Positions 11,552 to 22,750 of a stretch of DNA of 64,000 bases are shown here, piece after piece. Position numbers and translations under genes: made by a program. The first letter of the stretch is position 1. Each line of letters starts with the position of its first letter. The stretch is from Cardiocondyla obscurior (taxonomy: Eukaryota; Arthropoda; Insecta; Hymenoptera; Formicidae): NCBI RefSeq assembly GCF_019399895.1, contig NC_091874.1:7008501-7072500 (forward strand). Reading direction: 5' to 3'. Under the pieces are notes generated by a model. That model was not told the DNA's origin. It saw only the letters and a list, made by a program, of their open reading frames with translations, and ran no database searches.

Positions 11552-12024
11552 GATCATTAGATGATGCTATTCGAACGTTTTAAACGCCAGACTATCGAAT
11601 GCCGTCAGAGCGACGCCAGTCTGGTTATATGAGAGGCTTTGTTTCAAATGATATTATTTTTCTGTCACCATAAGAATCTACTCGAAAGAAACTATTCAAA
11701 ATTTTCCGTGCCTTATCTCACTTAAGACGGGACGGTCCCGAACGAAACCTAAGATGCTCTTTGTTACAATAGAAAACTGCTCTGCTCTCTTTGAAGCAAT
11801 GCCTCTCAAGTCAGTCGCCTTCTTGAACGCATTAAGAACGCATCTCTCGCTAATACTATCGCGGCCAGCAGAGCCATTCTTGCTAAATTTAAAACATTGT
11901 AATAATTTCTATCCTTTCGAGCCCAGCAGTGGCTAAGTGTTAATCAGTGAAAAAGAAAAATAAAATTTATAAAGTGCAACCTGTATTCAAGTTTTTCGTC
12001 CGAACCTTCATCTTAGTGCGAACA
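11545..12024 (+). repeat. BEL 3' LTR
   Basis: 480 bp, TGTTTAAG...GCGAACA, preceded by the purine-rich tract GAGGCGGGCGGAAA and followed by the CCTAA duplication at 12025-12029. Confidence 0.95.
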
Positions 12025-13430
12025 CCTAATAACAATAAAAATGATGAAAAAGTAAGTTTTTATAATACTTCATTAAAATAAAGAACAAAGTTAATAAGTA
12101 ATTTTGAATATTTATATTTAAATATCTATATTTAAATATATGAATATTAATATTAAATATTATAGATAGAAAAGCTGCAGAAAGAAATAAAAACATATTG
12201 TTCTCAAAATAAAAAATTAAAGAAACAAATAAAAGATAAAGATGGTATAGTGACCGATTTGATGTCATTAAATATGAATCTCAAAAAAAAAGTTATTTCC
12301 GAATTCACAGAAATATCAAAACAAAGTAAAGAAATCGAGACACAAGTAATAAATAATTTTGACGAACTGTTACGTAAGTTTTACATCTTTAACAATATTT
12401 ACAAAAATGTAATGTTGATTATTGAAGTAATTTTTTTTAGATGTTATTTCTGAATTTAAAAAAAAATGCAACACAATCTCAAGAAGAAGCTGGCTTACCT
12501 TTAGTTGGGTACACAAATAAAGCACGAAATAAGGTAATATATAGAGCAAATGAACTTTACTGTGTTAATTTAAACATATTTATTTTGTTAATCAAAATTT
12601 TGGCCTTGTGTCAAATTTATTTTTAGATACATCTTGGCTATAATGTATACATATTGAAATCATTTTATGATACCGTTGTTGTAATTTTAAAATCAATACC
12701 GCAGTTCGTTAAAGAACCATATTTGTATTATAATATTATATTATTTTGTTTTAGCTACACTCAAACATTATTTGATAACTCAACGTAACATAGATGAAGT
12801 ATCCGTTGATGTTGAACTTCAACATATTGGGACATATATCTCACACAAAATATGCGAATTAAATAGAACAGTAAAATGTACGTTTCTGAAAACTAAACAG
12901 AAAATGATACCGTCATCTTGTAATAGTGCATTGGATACAATTATGGAAGCACAAAACATAAAAGATAATCTGCAGAATAGTCATGCTACGTGTGAAATTG
13001 TACAAAGCAGTAACAAAGACCTTGAAGAACAAGATCAAAGAGATGAAAGTACATCACCATTTACAGAGAGTTATAGTGACAATAATAATAGCAATAGTGA
13101 TGGCAGTGAATCAAATAACAGCAATAATGAGTCTAACGATAGCATTTAAATTCTTAATTTATGGACAACATATGAATATTTCCAAGGTATTTGAAAATTT
13201 TGTTTCTATTAGCACTTTGATAGAACATGAAGACAACGATATACATGTTTCTTTATTTCAGATAACGTTGATATAAACCACGTGATTATAGTGTAACAAA
13301 GTGAAGTTATTTTTGATTAATAAAAAATACGTGATTTACTTGATAGAAAGCACTAAGACTTTCCAAATTTTATATCTTTTGGCAAAGCGTTTATTCAAAA
13401 CTTGGAAGTTTTGACATATATAGATACATA

Positions 13431-15043
13431 CACTGTCGTCGAAAAGTTTCCGGACATTACCTACGCTTAAGTTGAAAATTATTTTGAGTCTTCTTGAAGC
13501 TTCTAGCAGCAGTTTTTTTCTCAGCAATATTAGACCTCATACTATACCCAAATTGTTTACACAACAGAACGACACTCGAGCTATCTATTCGCCGTTACCA
13601 CGTGCCACTAGTGATTTGTTGTTGTTTTCTCAATGTAAGCCTAGCGCTACCGACAGAAGGTTGTCTCGACTAACCGCTGTAGTGTAATTCTTGTGCTCAA
13701 CATCACAATATCGTTTATCCACATTGATAACAAGACGTACTAGTAAGTATTTTAACTGCTGTTGTCATTTTATTTTTAAAGAGAATTTTTAAAAGTCAAT
13801 CTATCATTATTATATAGTATTTTTAAATTTTTTCGGAAATTATGGGTCGAGGGCCTGCACTAAGCGTCGAGAAACGTGCAGCAGTTACTGCTCTTCATAA
13901 CGATGGTCGCAGTGTACGTTATATTGCGAAAAAATTAAATATACCGCGGTCTACCGTAAGCGATGCTATTACTCGCTTTCAAAAAACTGGCTCTAATAAG
14001 GATCAGGTGCGCACTAGAAGACCTCGAGTTACTTCCAAATCAGAGGATTAGTCTATAATCTTAATGTCAAAAAGAAATAGGAAACTTACTGCACTAGAAA
14101 TCCAATCGCGGTTTAATGAAAATCATGAACGTCAGATATTGGTAACTACTGTGAAGGATCGTTTACACGAAGCTGGCCTTTGGGAAAGAATTTTCACCAA
14201 AAAACTGTTTATGCGGCGTGGGAACAGGGCAAAGAGACTTCAGTGGGCCCAAAATCACAATGACTGGACCATCGAAAACTGGAAACAAGTCTTGTGGACC
14301 GACGAATCAAAGTTCGAGGTTTTTGGTAAAAAACGAAGACAGTATGTTCGTCGCGCGGTTTCAGAAAAAATGCACCCAGACTGCATAAATTATACAGTTA
14401 AACACTGCAGAGGATCTGTAATGGTGTGGGGATGTTTTAGTTATACGGGCGTGGGAGATTTTTACAGAATCAAGGGGATACTTGAACAAAAAGGCTACCA
14501 CTCGATTCCGAGTAGGCATTGTATCCCGTCTGGCACACGTTTAATTGGTCGTCGGTTTGTCATGCAGCAAGATAATGACCCTAAATATACTTCTAAATTA
14601 TGTTCCAACTATTTGAAACAAAAAGAGGAATGCGGAGCGCTCAAAATAATGGTATGGCCACCTCAATCTCCGGACTTTAATCCCATAGAGCTTCTATGGG
14701 ATGAACTTGATCGCCGAGTCCGGAAAGTCTGCCCAACTTCTCAGGAGCATCTTTGGGAGGTCCTCCAAGAAGAATGGAATAAAATACCACATTCTGTTTT
14801 GAAAAAAACTCATAAAAAGAATGTCACGATTAGTAAAAAAATATTGTCTACAAAGGGAGGTTGGTTCGAGGACAAGAAAGTGTAAGATTTAAACTAAGGA
14901 TTGATTCTAATTTGTGCAATTTTCAGTTTTTTTGTTACTTCTAATTATCAACGAAATAAATGTTAATAATATTTTTTATAAAAATTAGTTTTTAAAAAAT
15001 TTTTCCAAATTATATCCCTGTTCGGAAACTTTTCGACGCAGTG
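13431..15043 (+). mobile_element. Tc1-like DNA transposon, complete ends
   Basis: 1613 bp flanked by TA on both sides (13429-13430, 15044-15045). The left end CACTGTCGTCGAAAAGTTTC and the right end GAAACTTTTCGACGCAGTG are inverted repeats with one mismatch plus a C/A difference. It contains a single transposase gene in plus orientation. Confidence 0.92.
13842..14885 (+). pseudogene. Tc1-like transposase, DD38E, one amber codon
   Basis: The N-terminal helix-turn-helix pair (GRGPALSVEKRAAV... SVRYIAKKLNIPRSTVSDAI) is followed by an in-frame TAG at 14049-14051, after which the same frame continues with a second DNA-binding helix set. Catalytic residues are visible: WTDESKF, QQDNDPKYT and SPDFNPIELLWDE. 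Counting from the second Asp to the Glu gives 38 intervening residues rather than the 34 of classical Tc1, as in the Intruder group. The C-terminus is complete. Only the amber codon stands between this copy and an open reading frame. Confidence 0.9.
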
Positions 15044-15130
15044 TATAACTATTATTTAATATAAATGTATAGGGGGAAGTTTCCTAGCGACGGACAGCAC
15101 CTAATACCGGACACAACTATTATCTATATA

Positions 15131-15513
15131 CAGGGTGTCCCAGACATAACGAAGGATACTGGGAGAATAGATAGAATTGATTGAGACAAGTAGAAAAGTC
15201 CCGTACCATTTTGCAAAATTCTCAACCGTTATTGAGAAAAAAATTAAAATGTATAAATTCTATAGGCGTAAGAGCGACAAGGATGCTGCTCGTGAGTGAG
15301 CGCGACAGGCGAATCGCTAGAAATGGCGCCGTCGCCTGTCGCGCTCACTCACGAGCAGCATCCTTGTCGCTCTTACGCCTATACAATTTATACATTTTAA
15401 TTTTTTTTTTAATAACGGTTGAGAATTTTGCAAAATGGTACAAGACTTTTCTACTTGTCTCAATCAATTCTATCTATTCTCCCAGTATCTTTCGTTATGT
15501 CTAGGACACCCTG
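15131..15513. mobile_element. Palindromic mariner-type MITE
   Basis: 383 bp, TA on both sides (15129-15130, 15514-15515), ends CAGGGTGTCCCAGACATAAC and the inverse. The two halves are inverted copies along almost the whole length (centre about 15322), so the transcript or single strand would fold into one long hairpin. Related ends occur at 52837, 58957-59330 and 60885. Confidence 0.92.
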
Positions 15514-15798
15514 TACATTAGAAGTACAATTAAATCGTTACTGCGGTAAAAAGGGCATATTAATTAAACAAAAGACGTTCACCTAGTGACACGTCTCTTT
15601 TTTTTATGCTAAGCGACGAAAAGCGCCTGTTTATATTGTAAAAAAAGTTATAACCTGTATGACGCAATCTTTAGGCGCGGGAGAACGGTAGGGGGCGCGT
15701 TAGAGTGCAAACGTGTGCCTATTAAGTTTATATTAAAATAATTAATTAAGGAGGACGAGAAAGAGTAGTTAAGTAAATATTGTGGCCAACTAATATTA

Positions 15799-17331
15799 AA
15801 AATATCGGAGAAAGAAAATAAAGGCGAGGATTCGCCGTCAAAGGCGGGATCCGACGAAAATGAGAAGATTAAAAAGAGTGAGGTTAGAGACGATGTAGAA
15901 AACTTTTCGGTATATTCTATAAAGAAGAGAAAAAGTTTAATTTGTAAAAGGAGAAATGAAGATTTTCAATCAAAATTAAAAGATAGAATAGATATTATAA
16001 AAGGAAAGTCATTGTACAGCCCTGTGGAAATTTTAGAAGATTGCCATAGGAAAGCAGCAGAGAGCACGTGTGAATATAATTACCTAAGAATAGACAAAGG
16101 CCTACTCATGAAGCTAAAACACAATCCTTTAAAAAAAAGAAAGACAAAGAAGGAAACTAATTCCGAAATGGACGATTTTACTGTAACAAATCAAATGATG
16201 AAGAGAGAAGAGAAGTCTGAGACAAGGATGGAGTAGGAAAATGAATACGAAGAACACGATATGAACGAAAATATGGAGTGCACACAACAGAGTATTCCTA
16301 AAACGATGAAAAGAGAAATTGTGATATTTAAGAACGGTAAGCCTAACTTAGTGAAGAATGAGGATGACTACGTTAAAGATCTCAGGAATAATAAAGACAG
16401 GTTTGATAATGGTTTACAGGGTGAGTATGTTGTCTCTGCTTTTTTAAATAATGATAAATGTACAACCAGAGGACAGACTAACTTCTTGAAAATTATTAAT
16501 GCTATTACGTCATGTAAATATAAACCACTCAAAGTCACGAAGACTGGTTTTAAAACGGCTGACTTATTTTTCGATTCTATGAAAGATGCAAATAAAATAC
16601 TAAAAGATAAGGATGTTAGGGAAACAGTAAAATGTGAAATTACAAATAGAAATTTGATTTCGCGGGGTGTTATCTCAGACTGGGATGACTCGTTAATTAG
16701 ATTGGCTGAAGCAATAGATAATAAAAATAAGTACATAATGAGTATAGAAAGAATGACTAGAAGAAGATTTAGTCTCGTGGAAAAAAAATATGTCCCGTAT
16801 AAAACCAATAATTTTATAGTTTTATTCAAAAATAGATATACACCGGAATCTGTAAACCTATTTGGGAACTTAGTCAAACTAAAGGTTAGACCCTATCTAC
16901 CTGATGTGAAACAGTGTTATAGATGCTATCAATTTGGGCATACCAAAGTAGTTTGCAAAAATAAAGAAAGATTATGTATTATATGTGGAGATGTTTTTCA
17001 TGGAATCTGTGATAAGATAGCCAAATGCGTAAATTGTAAGTGCGAACATAAAGCCAACGATAAAAAATGTGAGACTTATATATATAATAAAAATGTAATT
17101 AAAATAAGTGTAATTAATAATGTCTCGATCTATGAGGCTAAAAAACTTTATAATAGTAATGAAAAAGGATTAATTAATAGAAATTTATATAACGCGTGGT
17201 CTAGACCGGAGGATTGGCCCCAGTTAGGGGAAAACAAGCAATCTGATAAGGGGGGGCCCGCAACCATAAACATTTTGGGATATCCAGGAATAGTAGTAAT
17301 CCAAAACCTGAAAATATTAAAAAATTCATAG
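15799..17331 (+). pseudogene. LINE ORF1 (nucleic-acid-binding, CCHC knuckles)
   Basis: One frame runs from about 15799 through a single TAG at 16234-16236 and on to 17331. The N-terminal third is Lys/Glu-rich. The C-terminal half contains CYRCYQFGHTKVVC, CIICGDVFHGIC and CVNCKCEHKANDKKC, three consecutive zinc-knuckle-like clusters as in the Gag-like ORF1 of I and R1 type LINEs. It would coat the RNA. The frame is lost again after about 17270. Confidence 0.8.
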
Positions 17332-17536
17332 AAGATTCAAATACATTGATTGATAACTGTTGCTTGAAATTAGAAAATAAAATAGATTTTAAGAACCTTA
17401 TTGAAAAAATGATCAGGAAAATAAAAGAAGTCAGGAAAGCTAATAGTATGGAGCAAACAAAAAATAAAGTCAAATCATTTATATAGACATGGGAAAAATA
17501 GTAAGCCTAGCACGTCTTTGAATGACGTGACAGTTT

Positions 17537-19136
17537 ATGATAACTCTAGTGATGAAGCTTATTAACTGGAACGCTAGGGGAATTAGGAACAAAAGGGCGG
17601 AAATTCTAAATAAAATTAATGAGTTCGACATACTTGGCATTTCAGAAACAAAACTAAAAAGTAAAGATCGTTTATCAATACAAGGATATCAAATAATCAG
17701 AAATGATAGGAAAGGAGAGGGAGATTACGCTGCTGGTGGAGTACTTATTTGTATACGCAAAGGAATCAAATATGAGACATTGGGTAACGTGAAGTACCCG
17801 GATAAGGTAGAGGGCATTGGGATAAAAGTCTACACGGAAAAAGGTATGATTAACTGCATTATGATATATAGAAGACCGTGTATAGGTCAGGTAGTGTCAA
17901 AAAGACAGTGGTATGAATTTTTTAAACAATTTAATGGAAAAAATACCTGTGTTTTTGGAGACTTTAATGCACATAACAATATATGGAACTGTAAAGATAC
18001 GGACAAAAATGGTTCTATTCTACTTGAGAGTTGCTATAACAATGGATTCTACATAGTCAACCATAATACGTTATCAAGACTCGGTCAAATTAAGCATTAG
18101 TCGTCTAATCTGGACCTTATGTTTGCCACTGCGGATACCCTAAATAAATTAATGTATAAACAAATCAATGATACTTGGGGATCAGACCACTTCCCAGTCT
18201 GTTATTACCTAGAGGATGAAGCTAAAGTATATTCCAAAAAAACAAATAAAATAAGTAATAATAATACGGATTGGAATATATTTTTGAATAAGATGAAGGA
18301 AAAACTAACGATATTTAAGGAAATTGATTATGAAACGGTTGATACACTCGGAATATATAATATGTTAGTTAATACTATGAAAGAAGCGGTTTGTTATTCT
18401 ACCCCGGGCAAGATTTGGAATGGGAAGGATAAGAAAGTCGAAATTAAAAAATATAACTACAATAATAAAAATAATCCGAAAAAATGGTGGGATGAGGAAT
18501 GCAACTATGCTATAAGAAATAGAAAAGAAGCCATAAAGAAATTCAAAAGAACGGGTGAGATTAAAGACTACATTAATTTTAAAAAAGCAAGGGCTGAGGC
18601 GATTAAAATAATTAATGGTAAGAAAAGAACAGATTTTAAAGATTTTGTACAAAGCATTAATAAATACATGGATATCAAGTACATGTGGAATAAATTGAAA
18701 ATAATGAAACACTCTTATAAAACACTAGAATGGAACAAATGGCAACTGGTATCAAGAAAAGAGACGATAATGGAGACAATTGAGGAAATAAGCCCACCAT
18801 GGGTCCAAGAGGAATATATCCAAATCCGGGACTACGAAAATAATAATAGTTTGGATAAAAAATTCACTATAAACGAATTAAAAAGAGCGGTAAATGGTAT
18901 TAAAAAAAATTCAGCACCAGGTATAGATTCCATAGAATATATAATGTTTAAATCATTGCCTGAGGGGTACTTAGAGGTTATTTTAAATATATTTAATAAA
19001 TTTTTTGTAGATAATAACAAACCAAAGGAATGGAGAAAATATCAAGTTGTGTTTATTGACAAGGTAGGAAAGGAGAAAGTAAGACCGATTTCGATGTCAT
19101 CTTGCTTCGGAAAATTATTTGAAAGACTAATAAACG
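17537..19136 (+). pseudogene. LINE ORF2, endonuclease and start of reverse transcriptase
   Basis: The endonuclease shows NWNARGIRNK, GISETKLK, FGDFNAHNNIWN and, after one in-frame TAG (18098-18100), SSNLDLMFA and WGSDHFPV, the expected Asn, Glu, Asp, His set of APE-type nucleases. The reverse transcriptase starts with SAPGIDSIEYIMFKSLP and reaches MSSCFGKLFERLIN, at which point sequence of the inserted Gypsy begins (about 19137). The catalytic FADD-type motif is missing. Confidence 0.88.
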
Positions 19137-20977
19137 CTCTTCGTTATTGCTTCGACTCTTGACAATGCGTCTGCTACGACGTTGTCTTCCCCTGGGATGT
19201 GGCGCAAGTCTGTCGTGAATTGCGCTATGAACTCTAAGTGTCGTGTCTGTCTTGGTGACGTTTTTCGTGGGTCTTGTGCAAAAGCGAATATAAGTGGCTT
19301 GTGGTCCGTTAACACTGTGATATCTCGTCCTTCAATCATATGTCGGAAGTGTTTGATTCCCGCGTAGATGGCCATTAATTCCCTGTCATACGGGGAGTAC
19401 TTCCTTTGCGCTGCGGTTAGTTTTCTACTGAAAAAGGCTAGCGGTTGCGTTCGTCCGCCTTTTTCTTGTTGTAGTACCGCTCCGAGTGCCGTGTCCGATT
19501 CGTCCGTGACTAGTGTAAGTCTTGCTTGCGCATCTGGGTGTACTAGCAGCGTGGCCTTTGCCAGACTATCTTTACTCTTGTCGAACGCTGTTTTCGCGTC
19601 CTCTGTCCATTGTATTATCTCCTCCTTTTTCTTCTTTGGTCCCTTGAGTAATTCATTTAGTAGTGCTTGTTCTTGGGCTGCTTTTGGAATAAACCTCCTA
19701 TAGAAGTTTAACATCCCTAAGAACCTTCTTAGTTGCTTCGTAGTCTCGGGTAATTTGTATTCCCGTATCGCTTCTACCTTCTCGGGTAGCGGCTGTATGC
19801 CTTGTTCGGACACTTTATATCCCAGGTAATTTACCTCACTGCTGCCGAACGTACACTTCGCGGTATTTATCTTTACTCCGAAAGTCCGTAGTCTTTCGAA
19901 TAATTGTTGTAAGTGCCGTTCGTGTTCTTCTGGGGAGTTGGAAGCTACCAGAATGTCGTCGATGTACGCGTGGCAAAATTCCATCCCTCTTATTGCTTCA
20001 TCGATAAACCTTTGGAAGGTTTGAGCTGCGTTTCGTAGCCCGAAAGGCATGTATAAGTATTCGAATAGTCCGAAAGGCGTTGTTATCGCCGTCTTCGGGA
20101 TGTCCTCTTCCCTAATCGGGATTTGATTGTATGCCTTCTCAAGATCAATCGTAGTGAATACTTTTCTACCGTGTAGGGCCTGTGTGAAGTCTTCTATATG
20201 CGGTACAGGGTATCGATCGGGTACTGTGCGGTCGTTAAGTCGTCTGTAATCGCCGCATGGTCTCCATTGCGCAGTCTTCTTAGGTACCATGTGTAGGGGC
20301 GCTGCCCAAGGGCTCTTGGACGGTCGTATAATTCCTTCTTCTAATAATAATTGAAACTCTTGTTTTGCGGCTTTCATTTTCTCAGGGTCCAAGCGTCGTG
20401 GCCTGCAGTATTCCGGTGGTCCAGGAGAGGTTTGTATATGGTGCTCCACTTGCACCTCCGTCTTTCTTTTTAGCCCGGGTCTTGTTAACTCCGGGTAATG
20501 TTCTAGAATCTCGTGATATCTAGTGTGTTTGGCTACTGTCTTTACGGAAGTTATACTGTCCAGTTTCTTGATTCCTTTGGCTTGCCAGCCTGTTCTTCCG
20601 TCTATTAATGCTGCTTTTCGTAGATCCGGCAGTAGGTGATAATGTGCCAGGAAATCCGATCCAATGATAGGAGTAGTCACGTCCGCTATTACGAATCTCC
20701 ACGTAAGGGCTCGTCGGAGTCCGAAATCCGGCTGTAGAGTGATCTTCCCGTAGGTGTGAATGATGGATCCGTTCGCCGCAAATAATTCGTATGGTTCCTT
20801 CCGGGCGTGTTGGCACCTTCTCTCCGGGTAGACGCTGATGTCGCTACCTGTGTCAATTAAATATTTAGTTCTACTCTTTTTATCTTGCATAAATAAGCGG
20901 CAAGGGTTAGTGCTACCTTCACTGGCCACCATCAGTGAGAGCCCTGCTCGTTTCCCTTTCTCTTCTGCCATTGGCAC
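19137..20977 (-). pseudogene. pol: Gypsy Pol: protease, reverse transcriptase, RNase H (integrase missing)
   Basis: Protease motif YLIDTGSDISVYP near residue 40, reverse transcriptase with the VPHIEDFTQALHG and IDLEKAYNQIPI motifs and catalytic AYIDDILVA, LGMLNFYRRFIP connection, and RNase H with VTDESDTALGAVL and TVLTDHKPL, ending at ADALSRVEAI. The frame is open throughout but stops at the LINE junction, so about a third of Pol (integrase) is missing. It overlaps the end of gag by 46 bases, which suggests a frameshift for Pol expression. Confidence 0.92.
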
Positions 20978-21738
20978 CCGTTCTCACATTTCTGAGCTTC
21001 ATTCTTGAATTTCTTATGGTAGTAGCAGATGTAATTGCTTCGGCGCTCCCGGACCGGAGTGCGGCTTCTGCTTCTGGTGTTGCCTCTTTTTATCGATGGT
21101 CTGCGACCAAACTGTGTGGTTAACGCAGCCACTTGCTTCGTTAACATGGCAATCTGCCTTTCTATTGCGTTTCCGCTTGAGGGTACTTGTTGGCTGGTAG
21201 CGGCCACCGTTACTGTATTCCCGCTGATTTCAACTATTTTATCGGCTTGTTCTGCTACTTCGTTGAGCGGGTCCTTATGCCGGCTGGCTAATACTACTTG
21301 CAGTTGTGACGGTAGGCGGCTTAACCATAGTGTTCGAAGTAGCTCCTTTGGTACTGAGGCTCCTGCCAAAGCCTGAAGGTGTCGTAAAAATTGAGTGGGC
21401 TTGCGGTCACTGAGTTCTTCGTGTTCTAACAGCTGCCTAATCTTCTGCTCCTGCGATATGGTTAGGCGCTGTATCAGTAGTTTCTTGAGTGCTTCGTACT
21501 TATTCTCTGCCGGTGGATTCTTGATGAGATCTTTGACTTCGAGAGTATATCTTGCTTCGAGTTGAGACATGGAGTATGCGTACTTCGTGTTGTCCATGGT
21601 AATTCCACATAACAGGAACTGGCTTTCCAATTGAGCGAACCATAGTTCGGGCTCGTCTGGTATCATAGCAGGAATCCTCATGCCTACTCGGCTTACTTGC
21701 GTTTGATCGGCCGTGCCGGCCGTCGTTGGAGTTGTCAT
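20932..21738 (-). CDS. gag: Gypsy Gag, CsRn1 type with CHCC motif
   Basis: 268 codons. DEPELWFAQLESQFLLCGI marks the DUF7041-like Gag core; helical repeats and a Q-rich segment follow. Instead of the usual CCHC knuckle it ends with CYYHKKFKNEAQKCENGC (Cys-His-Cys-Cys), the unusual motif known from CsRn1 elements, which also use tRNA-Trp as primer. The start at 21738 lies 16 bases after the primer site. Confidence 0.88.
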   Translation of the reverse strand: MTTPTTAGTADQTQVSRVGMRIPAMIPDEPELWFAQLESQFLLCGITMDNTKYAYSMSQLEARYTLEVKDLIKNPPAENKYEALKKLLIQRLTISQEQKIRQLLEHEELSDRKPTQFLRHLQALAGASVPKELLRTLWLSRLPSQLQVVLASRHKDPLNEVAEQADKIVEISGNTVTVAATSQQVPSSGNAIERQIAMLTKQVAALTTQFGRRPSIKRGNTRSRSRTPVRERRSNYICYYHKKFKNEAQKCENGCQWQKRKGNEQGSH

Positions 21739-21754
21739 CTCGCTGTTTTATCCG

Positions 21755-21772
21755 ATCACGTCGGGGTCACCA
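21755..21772 (-). other. Gypsy primer binding site, tRNA-Trp
   Basis: TGGTGACCCCGACGTGAT on the minus strand, an exact complement of the tRNA-Trp 3' end. Confidence 0.88.
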
Positions 21773-21932
21773 CTTTAGGTATTTTAGTTCGCTGATAGGA
21801 TAGAACACTGGTTAGAGATGAACCCTTTCTTTCTAGTTATGTACAAATATATTTACAAGATTATATACATTCTGTTTGAGTTCGTTTAAATCGCACCCAC
21901 TGGTGCTTTTACAAAATAACGCTTTAGAACGT

Positions 21933-22568
21933 TTATAACCGCCTTTCGCGGTACGAGATGTGTGGGGCGGTGAGCGTCACCTTTATCGGGCCCCACTTTT
22001 CATCGCCAGGTAGAATTGGCGGTTCCGCTTCCGAGGATGAAGTGGTAGCCCAGGGATCACACTGGACTCCACTATCCGTGACCACAGGAGCGTGTTGTAT
22101 GGCCCGCTCTGTGGTGCTGGGTCCACACTGAACTCCTCGCTCTATCCGCACCGGTGGTGTTGGTGGGATAGGCGAGAGTAATGGCTCGACTTGATTCCAC
22201 CGGGGACTAGTGTATCTCCAGATACGTATGTCGCCCGGTGCCAGGTAAATTCGCGGAGGCCTCGTTAGTCGTGGAGGCGTAAAGTTGGCGAGCTGTGGCT
22301 TCCACTCCAATAATTGGAAGTTAGTATTACGTGGAGGCTTCTTAAGTCCTGGAGGCCTCAGGATTCCCGCCAGCGGCTGCTGCGGCGGAAAGACTTCGAT
22401 AGATACGATTTTCGGTGTTCTGGCCTCTTCGACTGGTGGCGACGGAGGACTATCCGGCACTATCTCCGGCGTCAGCGTGGCCCGCTTCTTTCGTCGGCTT
22501 CTTCTAGTCCGCTTCTGTGGAGTCCCCGTCTCCGGACTCTGGCTCTTTGTTAACGGTGGTAAAGGCAT
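21933..22568 (-). CDS. Proline-rich ORF inside the Gypsy LTR/leader
   Basis: 211 codons, sense to gag, starting with an Arg/Lys-rich block (RTRRSRRKKRA) and continuing with many PP and PPxP stretches and repeated VQCGPST / VQCDPWA segments. I do not recognise it. It lies downstream of the predicted transcription start and upstream of the primer site, so in the genomic RNA it precedes gag, and in a full element it would also be present in the 3' LTR. An open frame of this length in GC-rich sequence can arise by chance; confidence that it is translated is low. Confidence 0.35.
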   Translation of the reverse strand: MPLPPLTKSQSPETGTPQKRTRRSRRKKRATLTPEIVPDSPPSPPVEEARTPKIVSIEVFPPQQPLAGILRPPGLKKPPRNTNFQLLEWKPQLANFTPPRLTRPPRIYLAPGDIRIWRYTSPRWNQVEPLLSPIPPTPPVRIERGVQCGPSTTERAIQHAPVVTDSGVQCDPWATTSSSEAEPPILPGDEKWGPIKVTLTAPHISYRERRL

Positions 22569-22740
22569 ACGGCTATGCTCTGCTTCGTGGCAACGACTAC
22601 TGCCTCGTCTTCGTTCGATGTGCGTCGGCAGAGCACTACTTCTCGTACTGTGAAGTGTGCGTCTATACGAGCACTATCGATCGTATTCAAAAAGCGATCT
22701 CCTTATCGGATAAGGCGATATCGCAAGCTCCATCGGTGCC

Positions 22741-22750
22741 GCTTATATAG
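22741..22750 (-). promoter_or_regulatory. TATA box of the CsRn1-like LTR
   Basis: CTATATAAGC on the minus strand, about 200 bp inside the LTR. Confidence 0.5.

Larger units (their letters stand above)
5745..12024 (+). mobile_element. BEL/Pao LTR retrotransposon, nearly full length
   Basis: Paired LTRs (5745-6197 and 11545-12024) begin TGTTTAAGATC and end GCGAACA and flank a gag-pol region with BEL-type domain order: Gag, zinc knuckles, protease, reverse transcriptase, RNase H, integrase. A perfect CCTAA duplication surrounds it. By eye the LTRs differ by one base plus a 27-bp deletion in the left copy, so insertion is recent. One frame change (7706-7712) and one in-frame stop (8459-8461) interrupt the polyprotein. 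Confidence 0.95.
5719..13149 (+). pseudogene. Unrecognised intron-bearing gene split by a BEL element
   Basis: Reading 5719-5744 and then 12030-12051, across the BEL insertion, gives an open start (MSEKQRK, then an N-rich stretch) ending exactly at a GTAAGT donor at 12052. The next exon is 12166-12373 (acceptor TATAG, donor GTAAGT) and encodes a strongly charged coiled coil. Then comes 12441-12533 and a last exon from 12755 with a stop at 13147-13149 and a Ser/Asn/Glu/Asp-rich tail. The third exon contains nine A in a row where eight would keep the frame, and the piece near 12627-12754 does not resolve cleanly. I do not recognise the family; a coiled-coil nuclear or chromosomal protein is conceivable but unsupported. 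The BEL insertion should destroy the first coding exon. Confidence 0.5.

Noticed and set aside
15181..15504. ORF across the palindromic MITE (also 59037-59384)
   Set aside because: The frames run through hairpin arms of a non-autonomous element and share no protein family.
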